Assembly (NCBI RefSeq): GCF_032854445.1
Contig: NC_088305.1
Location: forward strand, 18,091,717 to 18,155,716
DNA from: Liolophura sinensis
Lineage: Eukaryota; Mollusca; Polyplacophora; Chitonida; Chitonidae
Reading direction: 5' to 3'
DNA length: 64,000 nucleotides
The notes beneath the pieces were generated by a model, which had not been told where the DNA came from, did no database searches, and was given only the letters and a program-made list of their open reading frames with translations. Position 1 is the first letter of the stretch. Every line of letters begins with the position of its first letter. Below are positions 52,113 to 63,905 of the stretch, piece after piece. The translations under genes were made by a program, and so were the position numbers.

Positions 52113-52658
52113 TTATGGACGGTGGCTGTGCATCTTTCGCTTGGTATTCAAAGGACAGTACTTCAAGGTGTGGGCCATGTCTCCAGAGCTGCTGCAGATC
52201 GGGCAGGTGTATCGTCGGAGAATGGGACAAGAGACTCTTCCGGAGTCGTCTTTTAGCACGTGGCTGCCATACACTGACAAGGGTTCTCCGTTGTTCTTGC
52301 AGAATACGCAGTGCCGTGAGACGCCGTTGACCCTGTTGTGAAGAAAACATGCGGTGGCCTTGGTGCGATATTGGTCATGATGGGGCAGGTGGCGCCCAGA
52401 AGGATTGCTTCGCATTTTAATCTGGAACATGTCGTATTCGTCCAGCGCATGATCTGTCCCATTGGTGTAAAAGTCGTACCACTCTATGGATCGGACATAG
52501 TCTAAATGGTATTCCGGTACTGTAGACAGGCACAGAACGTCTGGATTTAACTGCCACTCACCGCAACAGTCAGAGGACGACGAGCTTGAAAAGGAGGAAT
52601 TGTGTTGAGACTGCGGGCTCACTTGCCTTGAGGATACACTGTGTTGGGACATAGCCAT
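52113..52658 (-). CDS. nanos: Nanos, short form with T164S
   Basis: 181 residues with T164S, a mark otherwise seen only in long copies (20089, 21761, 60171). This is a recombinant joining a T164S coding region to a short-type 5' end, and good evidence that exchange occurs near the deletion edge. Confidence 0.8.
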   Translation of the reverse strand: MAMSQHSVSSRQVSPQSQHNSSFSSSSSSDCCGEWQLNPDVLCLSTVPEYHLDYVRSIEWYDFYTNGTDHALDEYDMFQIKMRSNPSGRHLPHHDQYRTKATACFLHNRVNGVSRHCVFCKNNGEPLSVYGSHVLKDDSGRVSCPILRRYTCPICSSSGDMAHTLKYCPLNTKRKMHSHRP

Positions 52659-53632
52659 AAGAAAGTATAACTCATCAACTGTGGTGATGTTTAGTAATTG
52701 TTGGTCTGTGAGAATGTCTTCTCATCAGGAGGGCAGACTGGATGACTTCAGACGGATTACGCCCCCTGTCATATGTTGATAGCAATTTTGTTACATGGAG
52801 ATAGCCGGTAAATAAGCGGCATGCCGTTTGATATGTGTCTATGAGAAGAGATTGGCCACTCCGTTAGCTTGTGTACGTGTGCACTCGATAAAGAATCCGA
52901 ACCATGAATGTGGAATTTGAAGTTTTTCTTTTCAATATTATTCCATTAAAGTTGCCCAGAAATTGTATTTTTCTTGTACGTGTTAGCTGTTGAATTAATG
53001 AGGAATGCTAAAGCTACCGCCTTTGTGATTCTGTTTGAAGAAAGGTTTCTTTTGAAAAAATGTTTAAATGTCATATATATTTCTTGTAGATTACAATAAA
53101 GAAAGTATTAGGCCTCATACCTTTTTTCTGTCCCTGAGATAGTCTCGTAGCGCCATGTTGTCAAGTTCTCTTTACAACTTACTTTGCGAAGAGATGTGAG
53201 TAAAAATAGAATAAAGGAAAGAGAATCAAATGGGTGTTTATAAAATAAATAAGGGAATTTTGTCGTAAATGGATATGAGTGTTGTGAAATTATGCATAAA
53301 ATATTGTTCTGTAAACACTTTTTAGACAACGAAGTAAAGATTGTGCAGTAATGAAGAAGAAAGAGTATAAGGTGTTAGAATTTTTTTATATGTAACTGTT
53401 TGACGCAATACCTGTAGAGACGTTCAGGTTTGAATATGTCGGACTAGTTATGTGCTGGATAGTAATGAAAGCTGGTATTATTGTTGAGCAAGTCTAAGAG
53501 TCAAAGAGTTTGTTGTTTTCATTCAATGCGTTTTATTTTCTCACTTGGTAACATCGAACAAGGAAGAACGGTGATATGTTCTCTTTAGCACTCAAAGAAA
53601 TAGCACAATATGTATGTTTAAGCTAGCACAAG

Positions 53633-54241
53633 TTATGGACGGTGGCTGTGCATCTTTCGCTTGGTATTCAAAGGACAGTACTTCAAGGTGTGGGCCATGT
53701 CTCCAGAGCTGCTGCAGATCGGGCAGGTGTATCGTCGGAGAATGGGACAAGTTACTCTTCCGGAGTCGTCTTTTAGCACGTGGCTGCCATACACTGACAA
53801 GGGTTCTCCGTTGTTCTTGCAGAATACGCAGTGCCGTGAGACGCCGTTGACCCTGTTGTGAAGAAAACATGCGGTGGCCTTGGTGCGATATTGGTCATGA
53901 TGGGGCAGGTGGCGCCCAGAAGGATTGCTTCGCATTTTAATCTGGAACATGTCGTATTCGTCCAGCGCATGATCTGTCCCATTGGTGTAAAAGTCGTACC
54001 ACTCTATGGATCGGACATAGTCTAAATGGTATTCCGGTACTGTAGACAGGCACAGAGCTTCTGGATTTAACTGCCACTCACCGCAACAGTCAGAGGACGA
54101 CGAGCTTGAAAAGGAGGAATTGTGTTGAGACTGCGGGCTCACTTGCCTTGAGGATACACTGTGTTGGGACATAGCCATAATGCTTTCCGCTAGGGCAGAG
54201 GTGAGTTGCTGATACATGTTTACAAGTAAACTGGCTGGCAT
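53633..54241 (-). CDS. nanos: Nanos protein, long form
   Basis: D61E and V62A. Its upstream spacer has private acatagag and gtacatgtg base changes; the second recurs near 61084. Confidence 0.93.
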   Translation of the reverse strand: MPASLLVNMYQQLTSALAESIMAMSQHSVSSRQVSPQSQHNSSFSSSSSSDCCGEWQLNPEALCLSTVPEYHLDYVRSIEWYDFYTNGTDHALDEYDMFQIKMRSNPSGRHLPHHDQYRTKATACFLHNRVNGVSRHCVFCKNNGEPLSVYGSHVLKDDSGRVTCPILRRYTCPICSSSGDMAHTLKYCPLNTKRKMHSHRP

Positions 54242-55305
54242 TGACTGTTGGACAGAAGTTATGAGTATCCGTGTGAAATCAGCATGTATTTATATGGTAG
54301 CTGTGCATTGTTCTCAGTAGGGGATAGCTTAAGAAAGTATAACTCATCAACTGTGGTGATGTTTAGTAATTATTGGTCTGTGAGAATGTCTTCTCATCAG
54401 GAGGGCAGTCTGGATGGCTTCAGACGGATTACGCCCCCTGTCATATGTTGATAGCAATCTTGTTACATAGAGATAGCCGGTAAATAAGCGGCATGCCGTT
54501 TGATATGTGTCTATGAGAAGGGATTGGCCACTCCGTTAGCTTGTGTACATGTGCACTCGATAAAGAATCCGAACCATGAATGTGGAATTTGAAGTTTTTC
54601 TTTTCAATATTATTCCATTAAAGTTGCCCAGAAATTGTATTTTTCTTGTACGTGTTAGGAGTTGATTTAATGAGGAATGCTAAAGCTACCGCCTTTGTGA
54701 TTCTGTTTGAAGAAAGGTTTCTTTTGAAAAAATGTTTAAATGTCATTTATATTTCTTGTAGATTACAATAAAGAAAGTATTAGGCCTCATACCTTTTTTC
54801 TGTCCCTGAGATAGTCTCGTAGCGCCATGTTGTCAAGTTCTCTTTACAACTTACTTTGCGAAGAGATGTGAGTAAAAATAGAATAAAGGAAAGAGAATCA
54901 AATGGGTGTTTATAAAATAAATAAGGGAATTTTGTCGTAAATGGATATGAGTGTTGTGAAATTATGCATAAAATATTGTTCTGTACACACTTTTTAGACA
55001 ACGAAGTAAAGATTGTGCAGTAATGAAGAAGAAAGAGTATAAGGTGTTAGAATTTTTTTTATATGTAACTGTTTGACGCAATACCTGTAGAGACGTTCAG
55101 GTTTGAATATGTCGGACTAGTTATATGCTGGATAGTAATGAAAGCTGGTATTATTGTTGAGCAAGTCTAAGAGTCAAAGAGTTTGTTGTTTTCATTCAAT
55201 GCGTTTTATTTTCTCACTTGGTAACATCGAACAAGGAAGAACGGTGATATGTTCTCTTTAGCACTCAAAGAAATAGCACAATATGTATGTTTAAGCTAGC
55301 ACAAG

Positions 55306-55851
55306 TTATGGACGGTGTCTGTGCATCTTTCGCTTGGTATTCAAAGGACAGTACTTCAAGGTGTGGGCCATGTCTCCAGAGCTGCTGCAGATCGGGCAGG
55401 TGTATCGTCGGAGAATGGGACAAGTTACTCTTCCGGAGTCGTCTTTTAGCACGTGGCTGCCATACACTGACAAGGGTTCTCCGTTGTTCTTGCAGAATAC
55501 GCAGTGCCGTGAGACGCCGTTGACCCTGTTGTGAAGAAAACATGCGGTGGCCTTGGTGCGATATTGGTCATGATGGGGCAGGTGGCGCCCAGAAGGATTG
55601 CTTCGCATTTTAATCTGGAACATGTCGTATTCGTCCAGCGCATGATCTGTCCCATTGGTGTAAAAGTCGCACCACTCTATGGATCGGACATAGTCTAAAT
55701 GGTATTCCGGTACTGTAGACAGGCACAGAACGTCTGGATTTAACTGCCACTCACCGCAAAAGTCAGAGGACGACGAGCTTGAAAAGGAGGAATTGTGTTG
55801 AGACTGCGGGCTCACTTGCCTTGAGGATACACTGTGTTGGGACATAGCCAT
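55306..55851 (-). CDS. nanos: Nanos, short form
   Basis: C52F, Y82C and S199R but E95 intact, so it is a step between the ordinary sequence and 47249. No promoter block. Confidence 0.8.
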   Translation of the reverse strand: MAMSQHSVSSRQVSPQSQHNSSFSSSSSSDFCGEWQLNPDVLCLSTVPEYHLDYVRSIEWCDFYTNGTDHALDEYDMFQIKMRSNPSGRHLPHHDQYRTKATACFLHNRVNGVSRHCVFCKNNGEPLSVYGSHVLKDDSGRVTCPILRRYTCPICSSSGDMAHTLKYCPLNTKRKMHRHRP

Positions 55852-56825
55852 AAGAAAGTATAACTCATCAACTGTGGTGATGTTTAGTAATTGTTGGTCT
55901 GTGAGAATGTCTTCTCATCAGGAGGGCAGACTGGATGACTTCAGACGGATTACGCCCCCTGTCATATGTTGATAGCAATTTTGTTACATGGAGATAGCCG
56001 GTAAATAAGCGGCATGCCGTTTGATATGTGTCTATGAGAAGAGATTGGCCACTCCGTTAGCTTGTGTACGTGTGCACTCGATAAAGAATCCGAACCATGA
56101 ATGTGGAATTTGAAGTTTTTCTTTTCAATATTATTCCATTAAAGTTGCCCAGAAATTGTATTTTTCTTGTACGTGTTAGCTGTTGAATTAATGAGGAATG
56201 CTAAAGCTACCGCCTTTGTGATTCTGTTTGAAGAAAGGTTTCTTTTGAAAAAATGTTTAAATGTCATTTATATTTCTTGTAGATTACAATAAAGAAAGTA
56301 TTAGGCCTCATACCTTTTTTCTGTCCCTGAGATAGTCTCGTAGCGCCATGTTGTCAAGTTCTCTTTACAACTTACTTTGCGAAGAGATGTGAGTAAAAAT
56401 AGAATAAAGGAAAGAGAATCAAATGGGTGTTTATAAAATAAATAAGGGAATTTTGTCGTAAATGGATATGAGTGTTGTGAAATTATGCATAAAATATTGT
56501 TCTGTAAACACTTTTTAGACAACGAAGTAAAGATTGTGCAGTAATGAAGAAGAAAGAGTATAAGGTGTTAGAATTTTTTTACATGTAACTGTTTGACGCA
56601 ATACCTGTAGAGACGTTCAGGTTTGAATATGTCGGACTAGTTATATGCTGGATAGTAATGAAAGCTGGTATTATTGTTGAGCAAGTCTAAGAGTCAAAGA
56701 GTTTGTTGTTTTCATTCAATGCGTTTTATTTTCTCACTTGGTAACATCGAACAAGGAAGAATGGTGATATGTTCTCTTTAGCACTCAAAGAAATAGCACA
56801 ATATGTATGTTTAAGCTAGCACAAG

Positions 56826-57434
56826 TTATGGACGGTGGCTGTGCATCTTTCGCTTGGTATTCAAAGGACAGTACTTCAAGGTGTGGGCCATGTCTCCAGA
56901 GCTGCTGCAGATCGGGCAGATGTATCGTCGGAGAATGGGACAAGTTACTCTTCCGGAGTCGTCTTTTAGCACGTGGCTGCCATACACTGACAAGGGTTCT
57001 CCGTTGTTCTTGCAGAATACGCAGTGCCGTGAGACGCCGTTGACCCTGTTGTGAAGAAAACATGCGGTGGCCTTGGTGCGATATTGGTCATGATGGGGCA
57101 GGTGGCGCCCAGAAGGATTGCTTCGCATTTTAATCTGGAACATGTCGTATTCGTCCAGCGCATGATCTGTCCCATTGGTGTAAAAGTCGTACCACTCTAT
57201 GGATCGGACATAGTCTAAATGGTATTCCGGTACTGTAGACAGGCACAGAACGTCTGGATTTAACTGCCACTCACCGCAACAGTCAGAGGACGACGAGCTT
57301 GAAAAGGAGGAATTGTGTTGAGACTGCGGGCTCACTTGCCTTGAGGATACACTGTGTTGGGACATAGCCATAATGCTTTCCGCTAGGGCAGAGGTGAGTT
57401 GCTGATACATGTTTACAAGTAAACTGGCTGGCAT
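56826..57434 (-). CDS. nanos: Nanos protein, long form, T172I
   Basis: T172I directly precedes ligand C173; otherwise the reference protein. TATA box at 57480-57487. Confidence 0.93.
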   Translation of the reverse strand: MPASLLVNMYQQLTSALAESIMAMSQHSVSSRQVSPQSQHNSSFSSSSSSDCCGEWQLNPDVLCLSTVPEYHLDYVRSIEWYDFYTNGTDHALDEYDMFQIKMRSNPSGRHLPHHDQYRTKATACFLHNRVNGVSRHCVFCKNNGEPLSVYGSHVLKDDSGRVTCPILRRYICPICSSSGDMAHTLKYCPLNTKRKMHSHRP

Positions 57435-58497
57435 TGACTGTTGGACAGAAGTTATGAGTATCCGTGTGAAATCAGCATGTATTTATATGGTAGCTGTGCA
57501 TTGTTCTCAGTAGGGGATAGCTTAAGAAAGTATAACTCATCAACTGTGGTGATGTTTAGTAATTGTTGGTCTGTGAGAATGTCTTCTCATCAGGAGGGCA
57601 GTCTGGATGGCTTCAGACGGATTACGCCCCCTGTCATATGTTGATAGCAATCTTGTTACATGGAGATAGCCGGTAAATAAGCGGCATGCCGTTTGATATG
57701 TGTCTATGAGAAGGGATTGGCCACTCCGTTAGCTTGTGTACGTGTGCACTCGATAAATAATCCGAACCATGAATGTGGAATTTGAAGTTTTTCTTTTCAA
57801 TATTATTCCATTAAAGTTGCCCAGAAATTGTATTTTTCTTGTACGTGTTAGGTGTTGAATTAATGAGGAATGCTAAAGCTACCGAGTCTGTGATTCTGTT
57901 TGAAGAAAGGTTTCTTTTGAAAAAATGTTTAAATGTCATTTATATTTCTTGTAGATTACAATAAAGAAAGTATTAGGCCTCATACCTTTTTTCTGTCCCT
58001 GAGATAGTCTCGTAGCGCCATGTTGTCAAGTTCTCTTTACAACTTACTTTGCGAAGAGATGTGAGTAAAAATAGAATAAAGGAAAGAGAATCAAATGGGT
58101 GTTTATAAAATAAATAAGGGAATTTTGTCGTAAATGGATATGAGTGTTGTGAAATTATGCATAAAATATTGTTCTGTACACACTTTTTAGACAACGAAGT
58201 AAAGATTGTGCAGTAATGAAGAAGAAAGAGTATAAGGTGTTAGAATTTTTTTATATGTAACTGTTTGACGCAATACCTGTAGAGACGTTCAGGTTTGAAT
58301 ATGTCGGACTAGTTATGTGCTGGATAGTAATGAAAGCTGGTATTATTGTTGAGCAAGTCTAAGAGTCAAAGAGTTTGTTGTTTTCATTCAATGCGTTTTA
58401 TTTTCTCACTTGGTAACATCGAACAAGGAAGAACGGTGATATGTTCTCTTTAGCACTCAAAGAAATAGCACAATATGTATGTTTAAGCTAGCACAAG

Positions 58498-59106
58498 TTA
58501 TGGACGGTGGCTGTGCATCTTTCGCTTGGTATTCAAAGGACAGTACTTCAAGGTGTGGGCCATGTCTCCAGAGCTGCTGCAGATCGGGCAGGTGTATCGT
58601 CGGAGAATGGGACAAGTTACTCTTCCGGAGTCGTCTTTTAGCACGTGGCTGCCATACACTGACAAGGGTTCTCCGTTGTTCTTGCAGAATACGCAGTGCC
58701 GTGAGACGCCGTTGACCCTGTTGTGAAGAAAACATGCGGTGGCCTTGGTGCGATATTGGTCATGATGGGGCAGGTGGCGCCCAGAAGGATTGCTTCGCAT
58801 TTTAATCTGGAACATGTCGTATTCGTCCAGCGCATGATCTGTCCCATTGGTGTAAAAGTCGTACCACTCTATGGATCGGACATAGTCTAAATGGTATTCC
58901 GGTACTGTAGACAGGCACAGAGCTTCTGGATTTAACTGCCACTCACCGCAACAGTCAGAGGACGACGAGCTTGAAAAGGAGGAATTGTGTTGAGACTGCG
59001 GGCTCACTTGCCTTGAGGATACACTGTGTTGGGACATAGCCATAATGCTTTCCGCTAGGGCAGAGGTGAGTTGCTGATACATGTTTACAAGTAAACTGGC
59101 TGGCAT
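58498..59106 (-). CDS. nanos: Nanos protein, long form
   Basis: D61E and V62A, 8,057 bp from 50441 with the same protein. Confidence 0.93.
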   Translation of the reverse strand: MPASLLVNMYQQLTSALAESIMAMSQHSVSSRQVSPQSQHNSSFSSSSSSDCCGEWQLNPEALCLSTVPEYHLDYVRSIEWYDFYTNGTDHALDEYDMFQIKMRSNPSGRHLPHHDQYRTKATACFLHNRVNGVSRHCVFCKNNGEPLSVYGSHVLKDDSGRVTCPILRRYTCPICSSSGDMAHTLKYCPLNTKRKMHSHRP

Positions 59107-60170
59107 TGACTGTTGGACAGAAGTTATGAGTATCCGTGTGAAATCAGCATGTATTTATATGGTAGCTGTGCATTGTTCTCAGTAGGGGATAGCTTAAGAA
59201 AGTATAACTCATCAACTGTGGTGATGTTTAGTAATTGTTGGTCTGTGAGAATGTCTTCTCATCAGGAGGGCAGTCTGGATGGCTTCAGACGGATTACGCC
59301 CCCTGTCATATGTTGATAGCAATCTTGTTACATGGAGATAGCCGGTAAATAAGCGGCATGCCGTTTGATATGTGTCTATGAGAAGGGATTGGCCACTCCG
59401 TTAGCTTGTGTACGTGTGCACTCGATAAATAATCCGAACCATGAATGTGGAATTTGAAGTTTTTCTTTTCAATATTATTCCATTAAAGTTGCCCAGAAAT
59501 TGTATTTTTCTTGTACGTGTTAGGTGTTGAATTAATGAGGAATGCTAAAGCTACCGAGTCTGTGATTCTGTTTGAAGAAAGGTTTCTTTTGAAAAAATGT
59601 TTAAATGTCATTTATATTTCTTGTAGATTACAATAAAGAAAGTATTAGGCCTCATACCTTTTTTCTGTCCCTGAGATAGTCTCGTAGCGCCATGTTGTCA
59701 AGTTCTCTTTACAACTTACTTTGCGAAGAGATGTGAGTAAAAATAGAATAAAGGAAAGAGAATCAAATGGGTGTTTTATAAAATAAATAAGGGAATTTTG
59801 TCGTAAATGGATATGAGTGTTGTGAAATTATGCATAAAATATTGTTCTGTACACACTTTTTAGACAACGAAGTAAAGATTGTGCAGTAATGAAGAAGAAA
59901 GAGTATAAGGTGTTAGAATTTTTTTATATGTAACTGTTTGACGCAATACCTGTAGAGACGTTCAGGTTTGAATATGTCGGACTAGTTATGTGCTGGATAG
60001 TAATGAAAGCTGGTATTATTGTTGAGCAAGTCTAAGAGTCAAAGAGTTTGTTGTTTTCATTCAATGCGTTTTATTTTCTCACTTGGTAACATCGAACAAG
60101 GAAGAATGGTGATATGTTCTCTTTAGCACTCAAAGAAATAGCACAATATGTATGTTTAAGCTAGCACAAG

Positions 60171-60779
60171 TTATGGACGGTGGCTGTGCATCTTTCGCTT
60201 GGTATTCAAAGGACAGTACTTCAAGGTGTGGGCCATGTCTCCAGAGCTGCTGCAGATCGGGCAGGTGTATCGTCGGAGAATGGGACAAGAGACTCTTCCG
60301 GAGTCGTCTTTTAGCACGTGGCTGCCATACACTGACAAGGGTTCTCCGTTGTTCTTGCAGAATACGCAGTGCCGTGAGACGCCGTTGACCCTGTTGTGAA
60401 GAAAACATGCGGTGGCCTTGGTGCGATATTGGTCATGATGGGGCAGGTGGCGCCCAGAAGGATTGCTTCGCATTTTAATCTGGAACATGTCGTATTCGTC
60501 CAGCGCATGATCTGTCCCATTGGTGTAAAAGTCGTACCACTCTATGGATCGGACATAGTCTAAATGGTATTCCGGTACTGTAGACAGGCACAGAACGTCT
60601 GGATTTAACTGCCACTCACCGCAACAGTCAGAGGACGACGAGCTTGAAAAGGAGGAATTGTGTTGAGACTGCGGGCTCACTTGCCTTGAGGATACACTGT
60701 GTTGGGACATAGCCATAATGCTTTCCGCTAGGGCAGAGGTGAGTTGCTGATACATGTTTACAAGTAAACTGGCTGGCAT
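60171..60779 (-). CDS. nanos: Nanos protein, long form, T164S
   Basis: T164S with H27 retained, so it differs from the H27N/T164S copies. Its upstream spacer has lost one base (ttctttacg for ttcttgtacg near 61184). Confidence 0.93.
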   Translation of the reverse strand: MPASLLVNMYQQLTSALAESIMAMSQHSVSSRQVSPQSQHNSSFSSSSSSDCCGEWQLNPDVLCLSTVPEYHLDYVRSIEWYDFYTNGTDHALDEYDMFQIKMRSNPSGRHLPHHDQYRTKATACFLHNRVNGVSRHCVFCKNNGEPLSVYGSHVLKDDSGRVSCPILRRYTCPICSSSGDMAHTLKYCPLNTKRKMHSHRP

Positions 60780-61842
60780 TGACTGTTGGACAGAAGTTAT
60801 GAGTATCCGTGTGAAATCAGCATGTATTTATATGGTAGCTGTGCATTGTTCTCAGTAGGGGATAGCTTAAGAAAGTATAACTCATCAACTGTGGTGATGT
60901 TTAGTAATTATTGGTCTGTGAGAATGTCTTCTCATCAGGAGGGCAGTCTGGATGGCTTCAGACGGATTACGCCCCCTGTCATATGTTGATAGCAATCTTG
61001 TTACATGGAGATAGCCGGTAAATAAGCGGCATGCCGTTTGATATGTGTCTATGAGAAGGGATTGGCCACTCCGTTAGCTTGTGTACATGTGCACTCGATA
61101 AAGAATCCGAACCATGAATGTGGAATTTGAAGTTTTTCTTTTCAATATTATTCCATTAAAGTTGCCCAGAAATTGTATTTTTCTTTACGTGTTAGGAGTT
61201 GATTTAATGAGGAATGCTAAAGCTACCGCCTTTGTGATTCTGTTTGAAGAAAGGTTTCTTTTGAAAAAATGTTTAAATGTCATTTATATTTCTTGTAGAT
61301 TACAATAAAGAAAGTATTAGGCCTCATACCTTTTTTCTGTCCCTGAGATAGTCTCGTAGCGCCATGTTGTCAAGTTCTCTTTACAACTTACTTTGCGAAG
61401 AGATGTGAGTAAAAATAGAATAAAGGAAAGAGAATCAAATGGGTGTTTATAAAATAAATAAGGGAATTTTGTCGTAAATGGATATGAGTGTTGTGAAATT
61501 ATGCATAAAATATTGTTCTGTACACACTTTTTAGACAACGAAGTAAAGATTGTGCAGTAATGAAGAAGAAAGAGTATAAGGTGTTAGAATTTTTTTTATA
61601 TGTAACTGTTTGACGCAATACCTGTAGAGACGTTCAGGTTTGAATATGTCGGACTAGTTATATGCTGGATAGTAATGAAAGCTGGTATTATTGTTGAGCA
61701 AGTCTAAGAGTCAAAGAGTTTGTTGTTTTCATTCAATGCGTTTTATTTTCTCACTTGGTAACATCGAACAAGGAAGAACGGTGATATGTTCTCTTTAGCA
61801 CTCAAAGAAATAGCACAATATGTATGTTTAAGCTAGCACAAG

Positions 61843-62388
61843 TTATGGACGGTGTCTGTGCATCTTTCGCTTGGTATTCAAAGGACAGTACTTCAAGGTG
61901 TGGGCCATGTCTCCAGAGCTGCTGCAGATCGGGCAGGTGTATCGTCGGAGAATGGGACAAGTTACTCTTCCGGAGTCGTCTTTTAGCACGTGGCTGCCAT
62001 ACACTGACAAGGGTTCTCCGTTGTTCTTGCAGAATACGCAGTGCCGTGAGACGCCGTTGACCCTGTTGTGAAGAAAACATGCGGTGGCCTTGGTGCGATA
62101 TTGGTCATGATGGGGCAGGTGGCGCCCAGAAGGATTGCTTCGCATTTTAATCTGGAACATGTCGTATTCGTCCAGCGCATGATCTGTCCCATTGGTGTAA
62201 AAGTCGTACCACTCTATGGATCGGACATAGTCTAAATGGTATTCCGGTACTGTAGACAGGCACAGAACGTCTGGATTTAACTGCCACTCACCGCAACAGT
62301 CAGAGGACGACGAGCTTGAAAAGGAGGAATTGTGTTGAGACTGCGGGCTCACTTGCCTTGAGGATACACGGTGTTGGGACATAGCCAT
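61843..62388 (-). CDS. nanos: Nanos, short form
   Basis: S28R and S199R, same protein as 12843 and 34986. With the next unit it forms a third instance of that pair, 49,000 bp from the first. Confidence 0.8.
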   Translation of the reverse strand: MAMSQHRVSSRQVSPQSQHNSSFSSSSSSDCCGEWQLNPDVLCLSTVPEYHLDYVRSIEWYDFYTNGTDHALDEYDMFQIKMRSNPSGRHLPHHDQYRTKATACFLHNRVNGVSRHCVFCKNNGEPLSVYGSHVLKDDSGRVTCPILRRYTCPICSSSGDMAHTLKYCPLNTKRKMHRHRP

Positions 62389-63362
62389 AAGAAAGTATAA
62401 CTCATCAACTGTGGTGATGTTTAGTAATTGTTGGTCTGTAAGAATGTCTTCTCATCAGGAGGGCATTCTGGATGACTTCAGACGGATTACGCCCCCTGTC
62501 ATATGTTGATAGCAATCTTGTTACATGGAGATAGCCGGTAAATAAGCGGCATGCCGTTTGATATGTGTCTATGAGAAGGGATTGGCCACTCCGTTAGCTT
62601 GTGTACGTGTGCACTCGATAAAGAATCCGAACCATGAATGTGGAATTTGAAGATTTTCTTTTCAATATTATTCCATTAAAGTTGCCCAGAAATTGTATTT
62701 TTCTTGTACGTGTTAGCTGTTGAATTAATGAGGAATGCTAAAGCTACCGCCTTTGTGATTCTGTTTGAAGAAAGGTTTCTTTTGAAAAAATGTTTAAATG
62801 TCATTTATATTTCTTGTAGATTACAATAAAAACAGTATTAGGCCTCATACCTTTTTTCTGTCCCTGAGATAGTCTCGTAGCGCCATGTTGTCAAGTTCTC
62901 TTTACAACTTACTTTGCGAAGAGATGTGAGTAAAAATAGAATAAAGGAAAGAGAATCAAATGGGTGTTTATAAAATAAATAAGGGAATTTTGTCGTAAAT
63001 GGATATGAGTGTTGTGAATTTATGCATAAAATATTGTTCTGTACACACTTTTTAGACAACGAAGTAAAGATTGTGCAGTAATGAAGAAGAAAGAGTATAA
63101 GGTGTTAGAATTTTTTTATATGTAACTGTTTGACGCAATACCTGTAGAGACGTTCAGGTTTGAATATGTCGGACTAGTTATATGCTGGACAGTAATGAAA
63201 GCTGGTAATATTATTGAGCAAGTCTAAGAGTCAAAGAGTTTGTTGTTTTCATTCAATGCTTTTTATTTTCTCACTTGGTAACATCGAACAAGGAAGAATG
63301 GTGATATGTTTTCTTTAGCACTCAAAGAAATAGCACAGTATGTATGTTTAAGCTAGCACAAG

Positions 63363-63905
63363 TTATGGACGGTGGCTGTGCATCTTTCGCTTGGTATTCA
63401 AAGGACAGTACTTCAAGGTGTGGGCCATGTCTCCAGAGCTGCTGCAGATCGGGCAGGTGTATCGTCGGAGAATTGGACAAGTTACTCTTCCGGAGTCGTC
63501 TTTTAGCACGTGGCTGCCATACACTGACAAGGGTTCTCCGTTGTTCTTGCAGAATACGCAGTGCCGTGAGACGCCGTTGACCCTGTTGTGAAGAAAACAT
63601 GCGGTGGTCTTGGTGCGATATTGGTCATGATGGGGCAGGTGGCGCCCAGAAGGATTGCTTCGCATTTTAATCTGGAACATGTATTCGTCCAGCGCATGAT
63701 CTGTCCCATTGGTGTAAAAGTCGTACCACTCTATGGATCGGACATAGTCTAAATGGTATTCCGGTACTGTAAACAGGCACAGAACGTCTGGATTTAACTG
63801 CCACTCACCGCAAAAGTCAGAGGACGACGAGCTTGAAAAGGAGGAATTGTGTTGAGACTGCGGGCTCACTTGCCTTGAGGATACACTGTGTTGGGACATA
63901 GCCAT
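63363..63905 (-). CDS. nanos: Nanos, short form lacking codon 97
   Basis: C52F, S66F, no D97, A122T, with the cacagtatg 3' UTR variant. Last complete frame; the array continues beyond 64000. Confidence 0.8.
   Translation of the reverse strand: MAMSQHSVSSRQVSPQSQHNSSFSSSSSSDFCGEWQLNPDVLCLFTVPEYHLDYVRSIEWYDFYTNGTDHALDEYMFQIKMRSNPSGRHLPHHDQYRTKTTACFLHNRVNGVSRHCVFCKNNGEPLSVYGSHVLKDDSGRVTCPILRRYTCPICSSSGDMAHTLKYCPLNTKRKMHSHRP

Larger units (their letters stand above)
47795..52657. repeat. Nested duplication of about 5 kb, offset 8,057 bp (left copy)
   Basis: The stretch from the 5' end of the copy at 47249 to the 5' end of the copy at 52113 recurs about 8,057 bp to the right (roughly 55852-60715). 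Shared marks are the acatgtaac variant after the T-run and the paired D61E/V62A change. The right limit is where 52658 has the 152-bp deletion while its partner keeps the block. Similarity continues to the left at the same offset with more differences, so the limits are approximate. Confidence 0.7.
55852..60715. repeat. Nested duplication of about 5 kb, offset 8,057 bp (right copy)
   Basis: Partner of the tract starting near 47795. It has gained a T at about 59775, which shifts the offset to 8,058, and a T172I change in the copy at 56826. The frame at 60171 is long where its partner at 52113 is short, so the crossover that ended this tract fell at the edge of the 152-bp block. Confidence 0.65.

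Noticed and set aside
61114-61308. 64-codon plus-strand frame
   Set aside because: Exists in one unit only, owing to a one-base deletion near 61184. The other units stop early in this frame, so it is chance.
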